A stretch of DNA of 64,000 nucleotides from Mycolicibacterium vulneris (GCF_002104765.1 NZ_NCXM01000004.1:62001-126000), one strand, 5' to 3'; positions 26,697-35,658 are shown, counted from the first letter of the stretch. Notes: generated from the sequence alone by a model not told the origin. Made by a program: numbers and translations.

Positions 26697-27327
26697 GAGT
26701 ACACTTTGGCGGTGTAGGCCAAGCACCGAAGGAGGATTGGTGATCAGGCAACCGGTCGAGCGGTTCGGGACCCGGGGGAGTCGACGGTGCTGCCCCCAGT
26801 CGGCCGGCCGCGTGGCTATCGAAGGATCCAGCTTCTGCCTCGGCGCGGCGACCTCACGGACGAAAGACGTCAAATCCTGATGAATGTGCCGATTTCGCTG
26901 ACGAAAACCCACCTCTGGAGGCGTGCGGTTCGGGATATCCGGCTGGCCAGTCGCGGTATTGCCAAGCGCACACACCAAGGACGCCCGGTCGACCAGGGCC
27001 GCGTTCGTCCACGTCACTATCCCCCTCGCACTTGCTCGTACCTGGACGACGATCTGATGAGTCGGGAAATGCACGATCATGTTCGCGATGAGCCGATCAG
27101 GCTGAGTTCCCGGCTGGCATTTCGCCTACGGCGTTCGTGAGCTTGTCAGCAGCCAGCGATGACCCATGCCCAACGTCAAATGATCTGCATACCAATGGAT
27201 TACGTACTGACGTATCCGAGGTACGGAACCGGCGACAGGACATCGAGGTCGAGCGCCAGGGCCGATCGGTGCCGCCGCAGTGGAATGGGCACGCCTGTCG
27301 GTAGCAGTTTCACCGACACCATGAAAG

Positions 27328-27355
27328 GGTACCGGTAGTACTGTTGCGATACCGT
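27328..27355. promoter_or_regulatory. operator-like site B, mmpL promoter
   Basis: It starts GGTACCGGTAGTACTGTTGC and ends with GATACCG. It aligns with site A over 28 bp and contains TAGTACTGTTG (27336-27346), which recurs exactly at 31500-31510 before the second tetR gene. It lies about 30-60 bp upstream of the MMPL start codon. Confidence 0.65.
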
Positions 27356-27385
27356 TAGTTTCTTTCAACGTAGCGGAGACGGGGG

Positions 27386-30300
27386 ATGGTAGATACCGGG
27401 TGGGTTTCGTCGGGCGTGGCGACCTTGAGTCGGCCGGTCCGGGAACAACTCCGCAAGGTCACCGCTGGTGAGGGCGTTTACAGCGACCGGCTTGCCCGCT
27501 TAGCGCGGTTCAGTATCCGGCACAAGGTTCTGGTCATCGCCGCGTGGGTGGTGGCTGCCGGCGTCTTAGCCGTGCTGTTCCCGCAATTGGAGATCGTCGT
27601 AAAGCAGCAGTCGGTGAATCTCATCCCTCCTGATGCGCCCTCGCTGCAAACCGTGGACCGGATGGGGATCGCATTCGGCGAGCAGGGATCCAAGACAACC
27701 GTCTTCGTCGCGGTAGAGGACCCGACGGGCCTGACTGCGCCGGTGCGTCAGCGTTACAACGCGATGGTTTCGCGGTTGCGTGCCGATTCCAAGCATGTGC
27801 GACTGGTTCAGGATCTGTTGGCCGACCCGGTTACTGCCGGTCAGGCGGTGAGCCAGGACGGCAAGGCATGGTATCTGCCGGTCGGGGTGGCGGGCACACT
27901 CGGCGATCCGAAGGCGGCAGAATCCGTCCAGGTGGTGCGCGCTATCGCCGCCCAGTCGTTTAACGGTACGTCCACGACGGTTCGCGTAACCGGCCCTCCC
28001 GCGACGTTCAGCGATCAAATTGATTCGGCTGAGCAGGATTTGATTGTCATTTCTGTGGTGACCGCGGGGCTGATTGCGCTGATTTTGCTGGTCATCTATA
28101 GGTCATTGTTTACCGCGTTGCTGCCACTGGTGGTTATCGGCGTCAGTCTTGGGGTAGGGCGCGGAGTGCTCTCGGGGCTGGGCGAAGCGGGGATGCCGGT
28201 GTCGCAATTCACCATCGCGTTCATGACGGCGATTCTGTTGGGCGCCGGCACCGATTATTCGGTGTTTTTGATCAGCCGGTATCACGAGCAACGCCGCCAG
28301 GGGGTCTCGCCCGACCTCGCGGTGATCAATGCGACCGCCACCATCGGGCGCGTAATCCTGGCCTCCGCGGCGACTGTGGCGTTTGCATTTTTGGCCATGG
28401 TGTTTGCAAAGCTGAGCGTTTTTGGCGCGCTGGGCCCAGCGTGTGCGATAGCCGTCTTCGTCGGAGTCGCGGCCACCGTGACGTTGTTCCCACCGGTGTT
28501 GGCGCTGGCCGCTAAACGCGGCATCGGCGAGCCCAAAGCCGACCGCACACGCCGCTACTGGAACTGGATCGCGGTGGCCGTAGTCCGCCGGCCCGGCCCA
28601 TTGCTGGCCGCCAGCCTGGCTCTCGTGTTAGGGCTAGCTGCTGTGGCGCTGACCATGCGCATGAGCTATGACGACCGTCAAGGCCAGCCGGAAACGACCG
28701 CCAGCAACGAGGGTTATCATCTGCTGGACAGGCACTTTCGCAAAGATATCGTTATCACGCAGTTCATGGTCGTCGAATCACCGACCGATATGCGCACCGG
28801 TAAAAGCCTGGCCGACCTGGACGAAATGGCGTCTCGCGTGTCGCAATTGCCAGGTGTCACCAAAGTTTCCGGCGTCACCCGGCCTACCGGGGCGCGACTG
28901 GACCAGGCACAGCTTTCTTGGCAGAACGGCCAGATCGGCACCAAGATGGCCGATGCCGTCGCCAAAGGAGACGCCCACAAGACCGATCTCACCAAACTCA
29001 CCGGTGGCGCCGACCAACTCGCGGGCGGCCTGGCGCAACTTGACACCACCCTGCGCACGGCGCTGACTCCGCTGACCGGGATCCTTACCCAAGCCCAGTC
29101 CAGCGGGCCACAATTTCAGCGCTTTCGCCAGCTGCTGCAGCAGCTTTCGGCTACCACACCGACCGTCGACCAAGCTATTCGAACCGGGCCCGGGCTACGC
29201 CAAGAAGCTCAACAAGCCCAACAAGCGATCGCCACCATCGACCCGCTGGTCGGTGCGCTCAACACCTCCCCCTGGTGTGCCACCACCCCCGAGTGTGCCC
29301 AGATCCGCGACCAGGTACGGATCTTGGTGACTTTGCGCGATGGCGGCTTTTTCAGCCAGCTCGCCGACCTCGGCGATTTGTACCAGCCCGATGCCAATAA
29401 TGCAGGCGGCACCGTGGCAGACCTGCAGCGCACAGTCACTTCGCTGGACAAGGCCTTCGGAGCGCTTGGCGATCCCGCCGACATGGCCGGCAACATCGGC
29501 CGCCTTCAAAACGGCATCAGCCAGCTCGCGTCGGGAGCACAAGCCCTAGCCACCGGTGTGCACACCCTCGCCGACAGCAACATCGAAATGTTGTCCGGCA
29601 TGAGTCAGATCGCCACCCAGCTACAGAATTCCGCGCGATCCAGCGCCGGTTCGGACAACTCCAGCGGCTTCTACCTTCCCGCTAACGCCTTCGAGAATCG
29701 CCAGTTCTCCGATGTGGCAAAGCACTTTCTATCCGCTGACGGCAAGACCGCGCGCTTCGCCATCGAATCTAGCTACAACCCCTACAGCAGCGAAGCGATG
29801 GATCTCGCGCAGAAGATCACGCACGTTGCCGATGCCGCACGCCCCAACACCTCGCTGGCTCACGCCCGGATATCGATGGCCGGCTTCCCCGCCGTCAATT
29901 CCGATATCCAGCGCCTCCTGTCGGCCGACTTTCACCTACTGGCCATCGCCACACTCGTCATCGTCGGGTTGACCCTCGTCGTTCTGCTACGTGCCGTGGT
30001 GGCCCCGCTCTACCTGCTCGGTACGGTCGTACTCAACTACGCAGCCGCACTGGGCATCGGCACACTGGTCTTCCAATACGGCCTGGGCAAGCAAATCGCT
30101 TGGCCCGTTCCGCTTTTGGCGTTCATCATCCTGGTCGCGGTGGGCGCCGACTACAACATGCTGCTGATCTCGCGGCTACGCGAGGAATCCGCTCACAACA
30201 TTCGCGTCGGCGTGCTGCGCACGGTCGCGAACACCGGCTCAGTCATCACCTCGGCCGGGCTCATCTTCGCGGCCAGCATGTTCGGCCTTATGGTCGGGTC

Positions 30301-30463
30301 CGTCGCGATCATGCTCCAAGCCGGACTCATCATCGGCTGCGGCCTACTCCTGGACACCTTCGTGGTCCGCACCCTCACGGTTCCCGCGATCGCCACATTG
30401 CTCGGTGAGGCCAGCTGGTGGCCTCAACGGAAGCCCTTGGCCCCGCGCGCCAGAGCACGCTGA
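27386..30463 (+). CDS. MMPL/RND-family transporter (AICE cargo)
   Basis: 1025 residues with the MmpL layout: an N-terminal TM helix (HKVLVIAAWVVAAGVLAVL), a periplasmic domain, a TM bundle, a second long periplasmic domain with coiled-coil/helical repeats (residues about 520-780) and a second bundle. The proton-relay Asp-Tyr pairs are present in GAGTDYSVFLISRY and AVGADYNMLLISR. MmpL proteins export lipids, siderophores or drugs across the inner membrane using the proton gradient. No MmpS partner is encoded nearby. It heads a probable operon with the alpha/beta hydrolase. Its location inside a mobile element is unusual for this family. Confidence 0.93.
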   Translation: MVDTGWVSSGVATLSRPVREQLRKVTAGEGVYSDRLARLARFSIRHKVLVIAAWVVAAGVLAVLFPQLEIVVKQQSVNLIPPDAPSLQTVDRMGIAFGEQGSKTTVFVAVEDPTGLTAPVRQRYNAMVSRLRADSKHVRLVQDLLADPVTAGQAVSQDGKAWYLPVGVAGTLGDPKAAESVQVVRAIAAQSFNGTSTTVRVTGPPATFSDQIDSAEQDLIVISVVTAGLIALILLVIYRSLFTALLPLVVIGVSLGVGRGVLSGLGEAGMPVSQFTIAFMTAILLGAGTDYSVFLISRYHEQRRQGVSPDLAVINATATIGRVILASAATVAFAFLAMVFAKLSVFGALGPACAIAVFVGVAATVTLFPPVLALAAKRGIGEPKADRTRRYWNWIAVAVVRRPGPLLAASLALVLGLAAVALTMRMSYDDRQGQPETTASNEGYHLLDRHFRKDIVITQFMVVESPTDMRTGKSLADLDEMASRVSQLPGVTKVSGVTRPTGARLDQAQLSWQNGQIGTKMADAVAKGDAHKTDLTKLTGGADQLAGGLAQLDTTLRTALTPLTGILTQAQSSGPQFQRFRQLLQQLSATTPTVDQAIRTGPGLRQEAQQAQQAIATIDPLVGALNTSPWCATTPECAQIRDQVRILVTLRDGGFFSQLADLGDLYQPDANNAGGTVADLQRTVTSLDKAFGALGDPADMAGNIGRLQNGISQLASGAQALATGVHTLADSNIEMLSGMSQIATQLQNSARSSAGSDNSSGFYLPANAFENRQFSDVAKHFLSADGKTARFAIESSYNPYSSEAMDLAQKITHVADAARPNTSLAHARISMAGFPAVNSDIQRLLSADFHLLAIATLVIVGLTLVVLLRAVVAPLYLLGTVVLNYAAALGIGTLVFQYGLGKQIAWPVPLLAFIILVAVGADYNMLLISRLREESAHNIRVGVLRTVANTGSVITSAGLIFAASMFGLMVGSVAIMLQAGLIIGCGLLLDTFVVRTLTVPAIATLLGEASWWPQRKPLAPRARAR

Positions 30464-30535
30464 CGATGACATGTCACCTGAGGGACAACGCAGCGTGACG
30501 GGCGTGGACCTTGCGCCCAAAGGGGCGCGGATTAC

Positions 30536-31426
30536 ATGACACTTACTCAGGAGCGCATCCACACGCGCGACGGCATCACTCTCGTGGCGGATTGCTACCG
30601 GCACCCCACGACTGGTCCCGTGGTGTTGCTCCTCCATGGCGGCGGCCAAAACCGCCACGCCTGGGCCACCACAGCTCGTCGCCTCCACGCCCATGGCTAC
30701 ACCGTCATCGCGTACGACACCCGCGGCCACGGCGACAGCGACTGGGACCCGAGCGGACAATACGACGTCGAAAAGTTCGTCGCCGATCTGCTCTCGGTTC
30801 GAGAACACGTCGGCACCGAGAGTCCCCCTGCCCTCGTTGGCGCGTCGCTGGGTGGGCTAACCATCCTGGCAACCCACCTGCTGGCCCCAGCCGGGCTGTG
30901 GGCAGCCGTTATTCTCGTCGACATCACCCCGAGGATGGAGTTCCACGGGGCCCGTCGCATCGTGTCGTTCATGGCCGCCCACCCCGACGGCTTCGGCACA
31001 CTCACCGATGCCGCCGACATCATCGCCGAATACAACCCGCGCCGACCGCGACCCGAAAATCTCGACGGTCTGCACAAAGTTCTGCGCCAACGTAGCGACG
31101 GTCGATGGGTCTGGCGCTGGGACCCAGCCTTCATCAGCTCCAACTTCGATGTCCTGCAAGGCGAACTCATGACCGACACCGAGGAGTTCGAGGCGATCAG
31201 CGGGTTTCTCGCCGAAGGAGCACGTCGAATCACGGCCCCGACGCTGTTAGTGCGGGGCGCGCTTTCAGACGTCGTCTCCGAGGAAACGGTCAACGAATTC
31301 CTCGAACTCGTCCCGCACGCCGAAACAACTGACGTGACGGGCACAGGTCATATGGTTGCCGGCGACGACAACGACGCCTTCACCAGCGCTGTCACCGACT
31401 TCCTCGACCGCCGCGTATTTTTGTGA
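30536..31426 (+). CDS. alpha/beta hydrolase (AICE cargo)
   Basis: 296 residues with an oxyanion HGGGQNRHAW, the segment DTRGHGDSDW, the nucleophile elbow GASLGG (Ser about 104), an acidic site in LVRGALSDVV and the catalytic His in GTGHMVAGDD. It is probably an esterase or C-C/lactone hydrolase; there is no epoxide-hydrolase Asp nucleophile. AAAGGGGCG precedes the ATG, and the gene begins 72 bp after the MMPL stop. An efflux pump plus hydrolase suggests export and breakdown, or maturation, of the same compound. Confidence 0.87.
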   Translation: MTLTQERIHTRDGITLVADCYRHPTTGPVVLLLHGGGQNRHAWATTARRLHAHGYTVIAYDTRGHGDSDWDPSGQYDVEKFVADLLSVREHVGTESPPALVGASLGGLTILATHLLAPAGLWAAVILVDITPRMEFHGARRIVSFMAAHPDGFGTLTDAADIIAEYNPRRPRPENLDGLHKVLRQRSDGRWVWRWDPAFISSNFDVLQGELMTDTEEFEAISGFLAEGARRITAPTLLVRGALSDVVSEETVNEFLELVPHAETTDVTGTGHMVAGDDNDAFTSAVTDFLDRRVFL

Positions 31427-31499
31427 GACGGTCTTTTCCCGTGAAACCCGCGTCGCCTGCTGGGCCCCCAACACTGCGAGACCAGCAAGTGAACCCCCC

Positions 31500-31510
31500 T
31501 AGTACTGTTG
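31500..31510. promoter_or_regulatory. operator-like element C, second tetR promoter
   Basis: TAGTACTGTTG is identical to 27336-27346 in site B. It lies 72 bp before the second tetR start codon and is followed by CGCTACGCTACTGTTCGTACC, an incomplete repeat of the same theme. Confidence 0.5.
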
Positions 31511-31582
31511 GTTTCGCTACGCTACTGTTCGTACCATAACTCAGGAAGCATCTGGGAATGTCGGATTGACGAAGGCGATGTC

Positions 31583-32182
31583 ATGCCCTCCGCAAATACT
31601 GGCTCGTTAAGGGACCGACGCCGTGCCGAGTTGCTCTCGCAGATCCAGGGCACCGCGCACCAACTTTTTGCCGAACGTGGATTTGCTGCTGTGACCACTG
31701 AGGACATCGCTGCCAGTGCCGGGATATCCATCAGTACTTACTTCCGTTACGCGCCTACGAAGGACGACCTTCTTGTCGCGCCGTTGCGGCAGGCGGTCGC
31801 CGAAATCGTTGGTGCCTACGGCGCTCAGCCGTCGGACCAATCGGCAGCCGAGGCGCTGATCGCGTTGTTTGCCGAAACCGCCTGGGACAAAACCAATCCG
31901 AACCCGCACTACTGGCAACGAGCCATACTGACCGCCCCCCACCTACTGAGCGAATCGGTACTGATCAGCGACAACGATGACCGCAAGCTCGTCGAACTCG
32001 TCGCCACAAGGATGGGCGTCGATGCGGCATCCGACATCCGTCCCTCGCTGCTGGTCCACACGGGTTTGGCCACCGCACAATTCATACTTCGGCGCTGGCT
32101 GAGCTCAGACACTGAAACGAAGCCACCGCTGCACGTTCAGTTGAAAGAAGCTTTGAGAGTCACGTTGGCTGGATTCGATTGA
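31583..32182 (+). CDS. TetR-family regulator (second, AICE cargo)
   Basis: 199 residues with a TetR helix-turn-helix: HQLFAERGFAAVTTEDIAASAGISIS followed by TYFRYAPTKDD; the YF-R-Y-xxK end of the recognition helix is typical. The C-terminal domain resembles TetR_C regulators. The start at the ATG at 31583 has GAAGGCGATGTC upstream. It shares only the fold with the first TetR and may respond to another ligand while using similar DNA sites. Confidence 0.88.
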   Translation: MPSANTGSLRDRRRAELLSQIQGTAHQLFAERGFAAVTTEDIAASAGISISTYFRYAPTKDDLLVAPLRQAVAEIVGAYGAQPSDQSAAEALIALFAETAWDKTNPNPHYWQRAILTAPHLLSESVLISDNDDRKLVELVATRMGVDAASDIRPSLLVHTGLATAQFILRRWLSSDTETKPPLHVQLKEALRVTLAGFD

Positions 32183-32250
32183 AAGTAGACCGCTTTGAAC
32201 TCGGGGCATACGGTTGGCCGGCTAAACGCAATGTGGCCCCGTCACAGTCT

Positions 32251-32679
32251 CTACTCTGAAAGAACGTTGGCTCCATCGTGGGCACGCGAGTGCGGATATT
32301 CGTCGAATGCGTCCAGAACGCGCACGGCGAAAGCAGGGCTCATCTCAGACTGAACTTCTTCTTTCGCCATCCAACGGACTTCCCGGGCTTCGGCAGTCGG
32401 GTGCGTGTCGCCAGCGGCAGGACTGCAGCGGTAGACCAACGCGACAATCCCCTGCTTGAGGTTCTTGTAGACGCCGGTAAGACGTTGCACCGTGACCTTC
32501 AATCCAGTTTCCTCGAGGACTTCCCGCCGCACACCATCCTCGAAGGATTCGTCCAGTTCGAGTACGCCACCGGGGGCTTCCCAGTGGCCGTTGTCATCTC
32601 GCCGGATCACGAGAATGCGATCATCGCCACGTACGACGATGCCGGCGACACTGACTGAGTGTTTAGGAGTGGTTCCCAT
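32251..32679 (-). CDS. Nudix hydrolase, Pif-like (AICE transfer-immunity protein)
   Basis: About 142 residues with a complete Nudix box, G-x5-E-x7-REVLEETGL, in GVLELDESFEDGVRREV. It begins MGTTPKHSVSVAGIVVRGDD. GGAGACC precedes the ATG at 32679. In pSAM2 the Nudix protein Pif, encoded beside korSA, blocks redundant transfer between donor cells. This gene has the same neighbours and orientation, divergent from the GntR gene across 78 bp. A housekeeping nucleotide hydrolase is the alternative. Confidence 0.8.
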   Translation of the reverse strand: MGTTPKHSVSVAGIVVRGDDRILVIRRDDNGHWEAPGGVLELDESFEDGVRREVLEETGLKVTVQRLTGVYKNLKQGIVALVYRCSPAAGDTHPTAEAREVRWMAKEEVQSEMSPAFAVRVLDAFDEYPHSRAHDGANVLSE

Positions 32680-32732
32680 CGTTCGGTCTCCATTGTTCGA
32701 TGCCGTCGGAGGTGACACGGGTTGACTGGCTT

Positions 32733-32752
32733 CCTAGACTAGTCGTCTAGAC
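32733..32752. promoter_or_regulatory. KorSA-like operator in the pif/korSA promoter
   Basis: CTAGAC (32734-32739) and GTCTAG (32745-32750) form an inverted repeat with a 5-base spacer. The 12 bases TAGTCGTCTAGA (32740-32751) recur as their reverse complement at 33595-33606 before the pra-tra genes. A TCTAGA core is typical of GntR/HutC operators. Confidence 0.7.
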
Positions 32753-32757
32753 ATGTA

Positions 32758-33552
32758 ATGGAAGGCTCGCGGGTGCTGCAACTTGGACAAATCGATCGAG
32801 GCGATGACAAACCGCCATATCGGCAAATCGCGGGCATACTGCGAGAGGCGATCAGTTCCAATCGGCTCGCACCCGGGGAGCGACTGCCGTCCGAGGCGGA
32901 ACTGATCGAACATTTCGGTGTAGCGCGCATGACTGTAAGACAAGCGGTGCAGGAGCTTCGTTCCGACGGATTGGTCATCTCACAACACGGCCGCGGGGTG
33001 TTCGTCCGCCCGGAACCTCGAATCCGCAGACTAGCGTCTGATCGATTCGCACGACAGCACCGCGCCGAGGGCAAGGCTGCATTTACCGTCGAGGCGGAGA
33101 AATCCGATTTCGCGCCGCAGGTGGACAACATCGTTGTGAGCCGAGAGAGGCCGAATTCGTTTGTGGCTGAGCGCCTTCGAGTTTCAGACGGCGATGACAT
33201 TGTCGTGAGATCGAGGCGTTACCTGGCGAATGGGCGACCCGTCGAGACGGCCGTCTCGTACATTCCGGCGGCATTTGCCGAAGGCACGAGGATCGAGCAG
33301 CTGGATACCGGACCCGGTGGTATCTACGCGCGCTTAGAAGAGCACGGTCATGTGCTTGCTCGCTTCACTGAAGAAGTCGCCGCTCGGATGCCCACTCCTG
33401 AAGAACGGCGGCAGCTGGAGCTTGACTCAGGAGTTCCGGTGCTTACGGTGTTGCGAACCGCTTACGACACCGATGACGTGGCGGTGGAGGTCTGCGACAC
33501 CGTGAAGGTGGCCTCCGCCTACCTGCTCGAATACGAGTTCCCGGCCCGCTGA
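32758..33552 (+). CDS. GntR/HutC-family repressor, KorSA-like
   Basis: 264 residues. The N-terminal GntR winged helix (PPYRQIAGILREAISSNRLA, LPSEAELIEHFGVARMTVRQ) is followed by a UTRA effector domain (RSRRYLANGRPVETAVSYIP). In pSAM2, KorSA represses its own gene and pra, and so holds the element integrated. This gene's position between the Nudix gene and the pra-tra genes matches, and the TCTAGA sites lie before both promoters. The start codon is only 5-20 bp past the operator, so the mRNA may have a very short leader. Confidence 0.88.
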   Translation: MEGSRVLQLGQIDRGDDKPPYRQIAGILREAISSNRLAPGERLPSEAELIEHFGVARMTVRQAVQELRSDGLVISQHGRGVFVRPEPRIRRLASDRFARQHRAEGKAAFTVEAEKSDFAPQVDNIVVSRERPNSFVAERLRVSDGDDIVVRSRRYLANGRPVETAVSYIPAAFAEGTRIEQLDTGPGGIYARLEEHGHVLARFTEEVAARMPTPEERRQLELDSGVPVLTVLRTAYDTDDVAVEVCDTVKVASAYLLEYEFPAR

Positions 33553-33594
33553 GCGCAAAGTCTCACACGAATCACGCGTCGCCCGTTGCACTCC

Positions 33595-33627
33595 TCTAGA
33601 CGACTATGTACCCTCAACTTGTCTAGA
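33595..33627. promoter_or_regulatory. KorSA-like operator pair before pra-tra
   Basis: TCTAGACGACTA (33595-33606) repeats the korSA promoter site exactly in opposite orientation. A second TCTAGA lies at 33622-33627, 27 bp away centre to centre. The pair is 25-57 bp upstream of the pra-like start codon, suited to repression. Confidence 0.7.
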
Positions 33628-33651
33628 GCAGTTCTACGAAAGGTCGACAAA

Positions 33652-34074
33652 GTGTCTGTGCCGAAGTGGCTCAAGCTGTCCCACCAGCAGGTTTTCCCAC
33701 ACAAAGCGTTCGTGGTGTCAGATGTGACGCCGGTGATCGATTACGAGCGGTCAACGAAAGACAACAAGGTTCAGGCGACTGATCGAGAATCAGGCCTGCC
33801 GTTGTGGCAGGTGGAAGTCCTCGACGGTGATCCGGCCGCGAGCAAGCGGGCACGCACCCTGACCGTCAAGTTCGCAACGCCCAAGCAGCCTGTGTGCCCA
33901 CAGAACACTGCCGGAATGCCTTTTACACCAGTGATTTTCGAAGAGTTGTGCGTGTTGCCGTACGTGGACCGTTCGAGCGAATCCGGCCGCATTGCGTGGT
34001 CGTTTCGGGCCTCGAGCATGACCGCGGACACTGGCAAGGCGGGGTCCTCAGCGGCAGACCGGGCGTCAGCATGA
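33652..34074 (+). CDS. Pra-like plasmid replication, integration and excision activator
   Basis: About 140 residues, beginning VSVPKWLKLSHQQVFPH at a GTG with GAAAGGTC upstream. It contains PVIDYERSTKDNKVQ, DRESGLPLWQVEVLDGDP and a C-terminal RIAWSFRASSM. This pattern is what I recall for proteins annotated as plasmid replication, integration and excision activators in actinobacterial AICEs. Pra of pSAM2 switches on rep, xis and int. The gene's last codons overlap traSA (ATGA), and its promoter carries KorSA-like sites. Confidence 0.7.
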   Translation: MSVPKWLKLSHQQVFPHKAFVVSDVTPVIDYERSTKDNKVQATDRESGLPLWQVEVLDGDPAASKRARTLTVKFATPKQPVCPQNTAGMPFTPVIFEELCVLPYVDRSSESGRIAWSFRASSMTADTGKAGSSAADRASA

Positions 34075-35417
34075 GTCCGTACGACCCCGTAGTACCTAGC
34101 GATCCGTATTCGATTCCAGATCCCGACGCCGGGACGGACCTCTTTGACCTCACGCACCTACTGACGGTCGGCGCCACATGGCTCACCGCGGTGACCGGCG
34201 TGGTCACCCTTTCGCTCGTCGTTTGGAGACTGCGTTCGCCCGCCACATTTGGGCGCTATGTCGCAACCCCTGCGCGGCGGATCCGATGGCTGCTATGGGC
34301 GTTGACCTCTTGGCCGCGAGTTGCCAAGGCCTGCGGGCTGTCGACTTCCGAGCGCGTCGCACGTACGGACTCGCAGGGCAAGACCACGACGAAGACAGTC
34401 TGGACCCACCCTCGCCTTCTCGGGGTGAGCATCTCCGATCACTGCCTGCACATGACCGTCCGCACACGAACGGGCCAGACAGTCGATGACCTCGAAAACG
34501 CGGTCCCCGCGATCCGCGACGCTGTCGGGGCACATTCCGCCCGTTCCACGGTGGTAGCACCCGGGACGGTTCGCATGGAATTTGTTATGCGACAACAGCT
34601 GTCGGCCATCAAGACTGCTAGACGGCCAGCCTGCACCGAGGCAACTGCCGTTAAGATTGGCCGACGGGAGAACGGCTCGGCTTGGATTCTCCGCGTCGCT
34701 GGCCTCCACACCCTCACTGTCGGGTGCTCAGGAGCGGGCAAGGGCTCCATTTTTTGGGGCATTGCAGGCGGCTTAGGCCCGGCCATCAGGTCAGGAACCG
34801 TGCGGCTTTTCGCCGTCGACCTCAAGTACGGGATCGAAGTGTCAGTCGGCTCCGCCCTATTCAGCAAGATCGCGACGACCGAGGTCGAGGCCGCGAGCCT
34901 GCTCAACAAGTTGGAGGAGCTGCTGGATTGCCGTGGCCGCAGGATGGCCGGCCAAGCGCGTTCGCACACACCGAGCACCGCCGAACCGCTCGTGGTGCTG
35001 CTCATCGATGAATTGGCGGGCTTGACCGCTTACATGACAGACGTCGCCCTCAAGAAGCAAGTTGCAGCCTCGCTCTCACGCATCCTGACAAAGGGCAGGG
35101 CCGTAGGCCTCGTGGCCACCGCCTTCATGCAGGACCCCCGCAAGGAGATTCTGCCCATGCGCGGGTTGTTCACCCAGACCGTTGCATTGCGGCTGCGTTC
35201 ACGCGACGAAGTCGCGATGGTTCTGGGTGATGGCCTCGCTGATGCCGCACCCGCGCACCGCATCAACCCGAGTGAACCTGGGACCGGATACGTCATCGCA
35301 GAAGACGGATCAACGATGCGAGTACGTGCCGACTACTGGCCAGATTCGTTAATCCGTTCTGTTGCACAAGAATACGGGTTCAAGAGCCAAAGATCTACTG
35401 GTCCCGCAGAGAACTGA
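34071..35417 (+). CDS. FtsK/SpoIIIE-type conjugative DNA translocase (TraSA-like)
   Basis: 448 residues. Two hydrophobic segments lie near the N-terminus (VGATWLTAVTGVVTLSLVVW; WLLWALTSW). A P-loop GCSGAGKGS sits around residue 221 and a Walker B VVLLIDELAGL around 310. The C-terminal domain includes GTGYVIAEDG. In AICEs this single hexameric ATPase transfers double-stranded DNA between mycelia or cells. The ATG overlaps the pra stop codon; xis follows after 10 bp. Confidence 0.92.
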   Translation: MSPYDPVVPSDPYSIPDPDAGTDLFDLTHLLTVGATWLTAVTGVVTLSLVVWRLRSPATFGRYVATPARRIRWLLWALTSWPRVAKACGLSTSERVARTDSQGKTTTKTVWTHPRLLGVSISDHCLHMTVRTRTGQTVDDLENAVPAIRDAVGAHSARSTVVAPGTVRMEFVMRQQLSAIKTARRPACTEATAVKIGRRENGSAWILRVAGLHTLTVGCSGAGKGSIFWGIAGGLGPAIRSGTVRLFAVDLKYGIEVSVGSALFSKIATTEVEAASLLNKLEELLDCRGRRMAGQARSHTPSTAEPLVVLLIDELAGLTAYMTDVALKKQVAASLSRILTKGRAVGLVATAFMQDPRKEILPMRGLFTQTVALRLRSRDEVAMVLGDGLADAAPAHRINPSEPGTGYVIAEDGSTMRVRADYWPDSLIRSVAQEYGFKSQRSTGPAEN

Positions 35418-35427
35418 GGACAGCGGC

Positions 35428-35658
35428 ATGGCAACTCTTGGCATCAACGCCACCACCAAGATAGCGACCTTTCCAGAGCTTCTGACAGCGGAACAGGTGG
35501 CGGAGCTGCTTGGCGTGTCCACTGCCACCGTGAGCCGATGGGGCGCGCTACGGGAACACGGCGCAGATGTGGGGCCGCCCTGCTACACGCTATCTGATCG
35601 CGTAAGACGTTGGGACGCAGCGGAAGTCCGCGCGTGGCTCAAGCAGGTGCACCGCTAA
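35428..35658 (+). CDS. excisionase (Xis), MerR-type helix-turn-helix
   Basis: A 76-residue DNA-binding protein with FPELLTAEQVAELLGVSTAT followed by VSRWGALREHG and a C-terminal WDAAEVRAWLKQ. This is the helix-turn-helix-17 fold of actinophage and AICE excisionases. It bends DNA at the att site to direct the integrase toward excision. Its TAA stop is followed directly by the integrase GTG. Confidence 0.9.
   Translation: MATLGINATTKIATFPELLTAEQVAELLGVSTATVSRWGALREHGADVGPPCYTLSDRVRRWDAAEVRAWLKQVHR

Larger units (their letters stand above)
26596..27385. promoter_or_regulatory. 790-bp regulatory gap between tetR and mmpL
   Basis: This is an unusually long divergent region. It holds operator-like sequences near both ends (26669-26696, 27328-27355) but no convincing gene. 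Short frames at 26787-27140 (plus) and 26673-27080 (minus) lack recognisable motifs and typical mycobacterial composition. It may be a deletion scar of a former gene. Confidence 0.45.

Noticed and set aside
26673..27140. Genes on either strand in the tetR-mmpL gap
   Set aside because: Both frames lack recognisable motifs and overlap operator-like sequences; not supported as coding.
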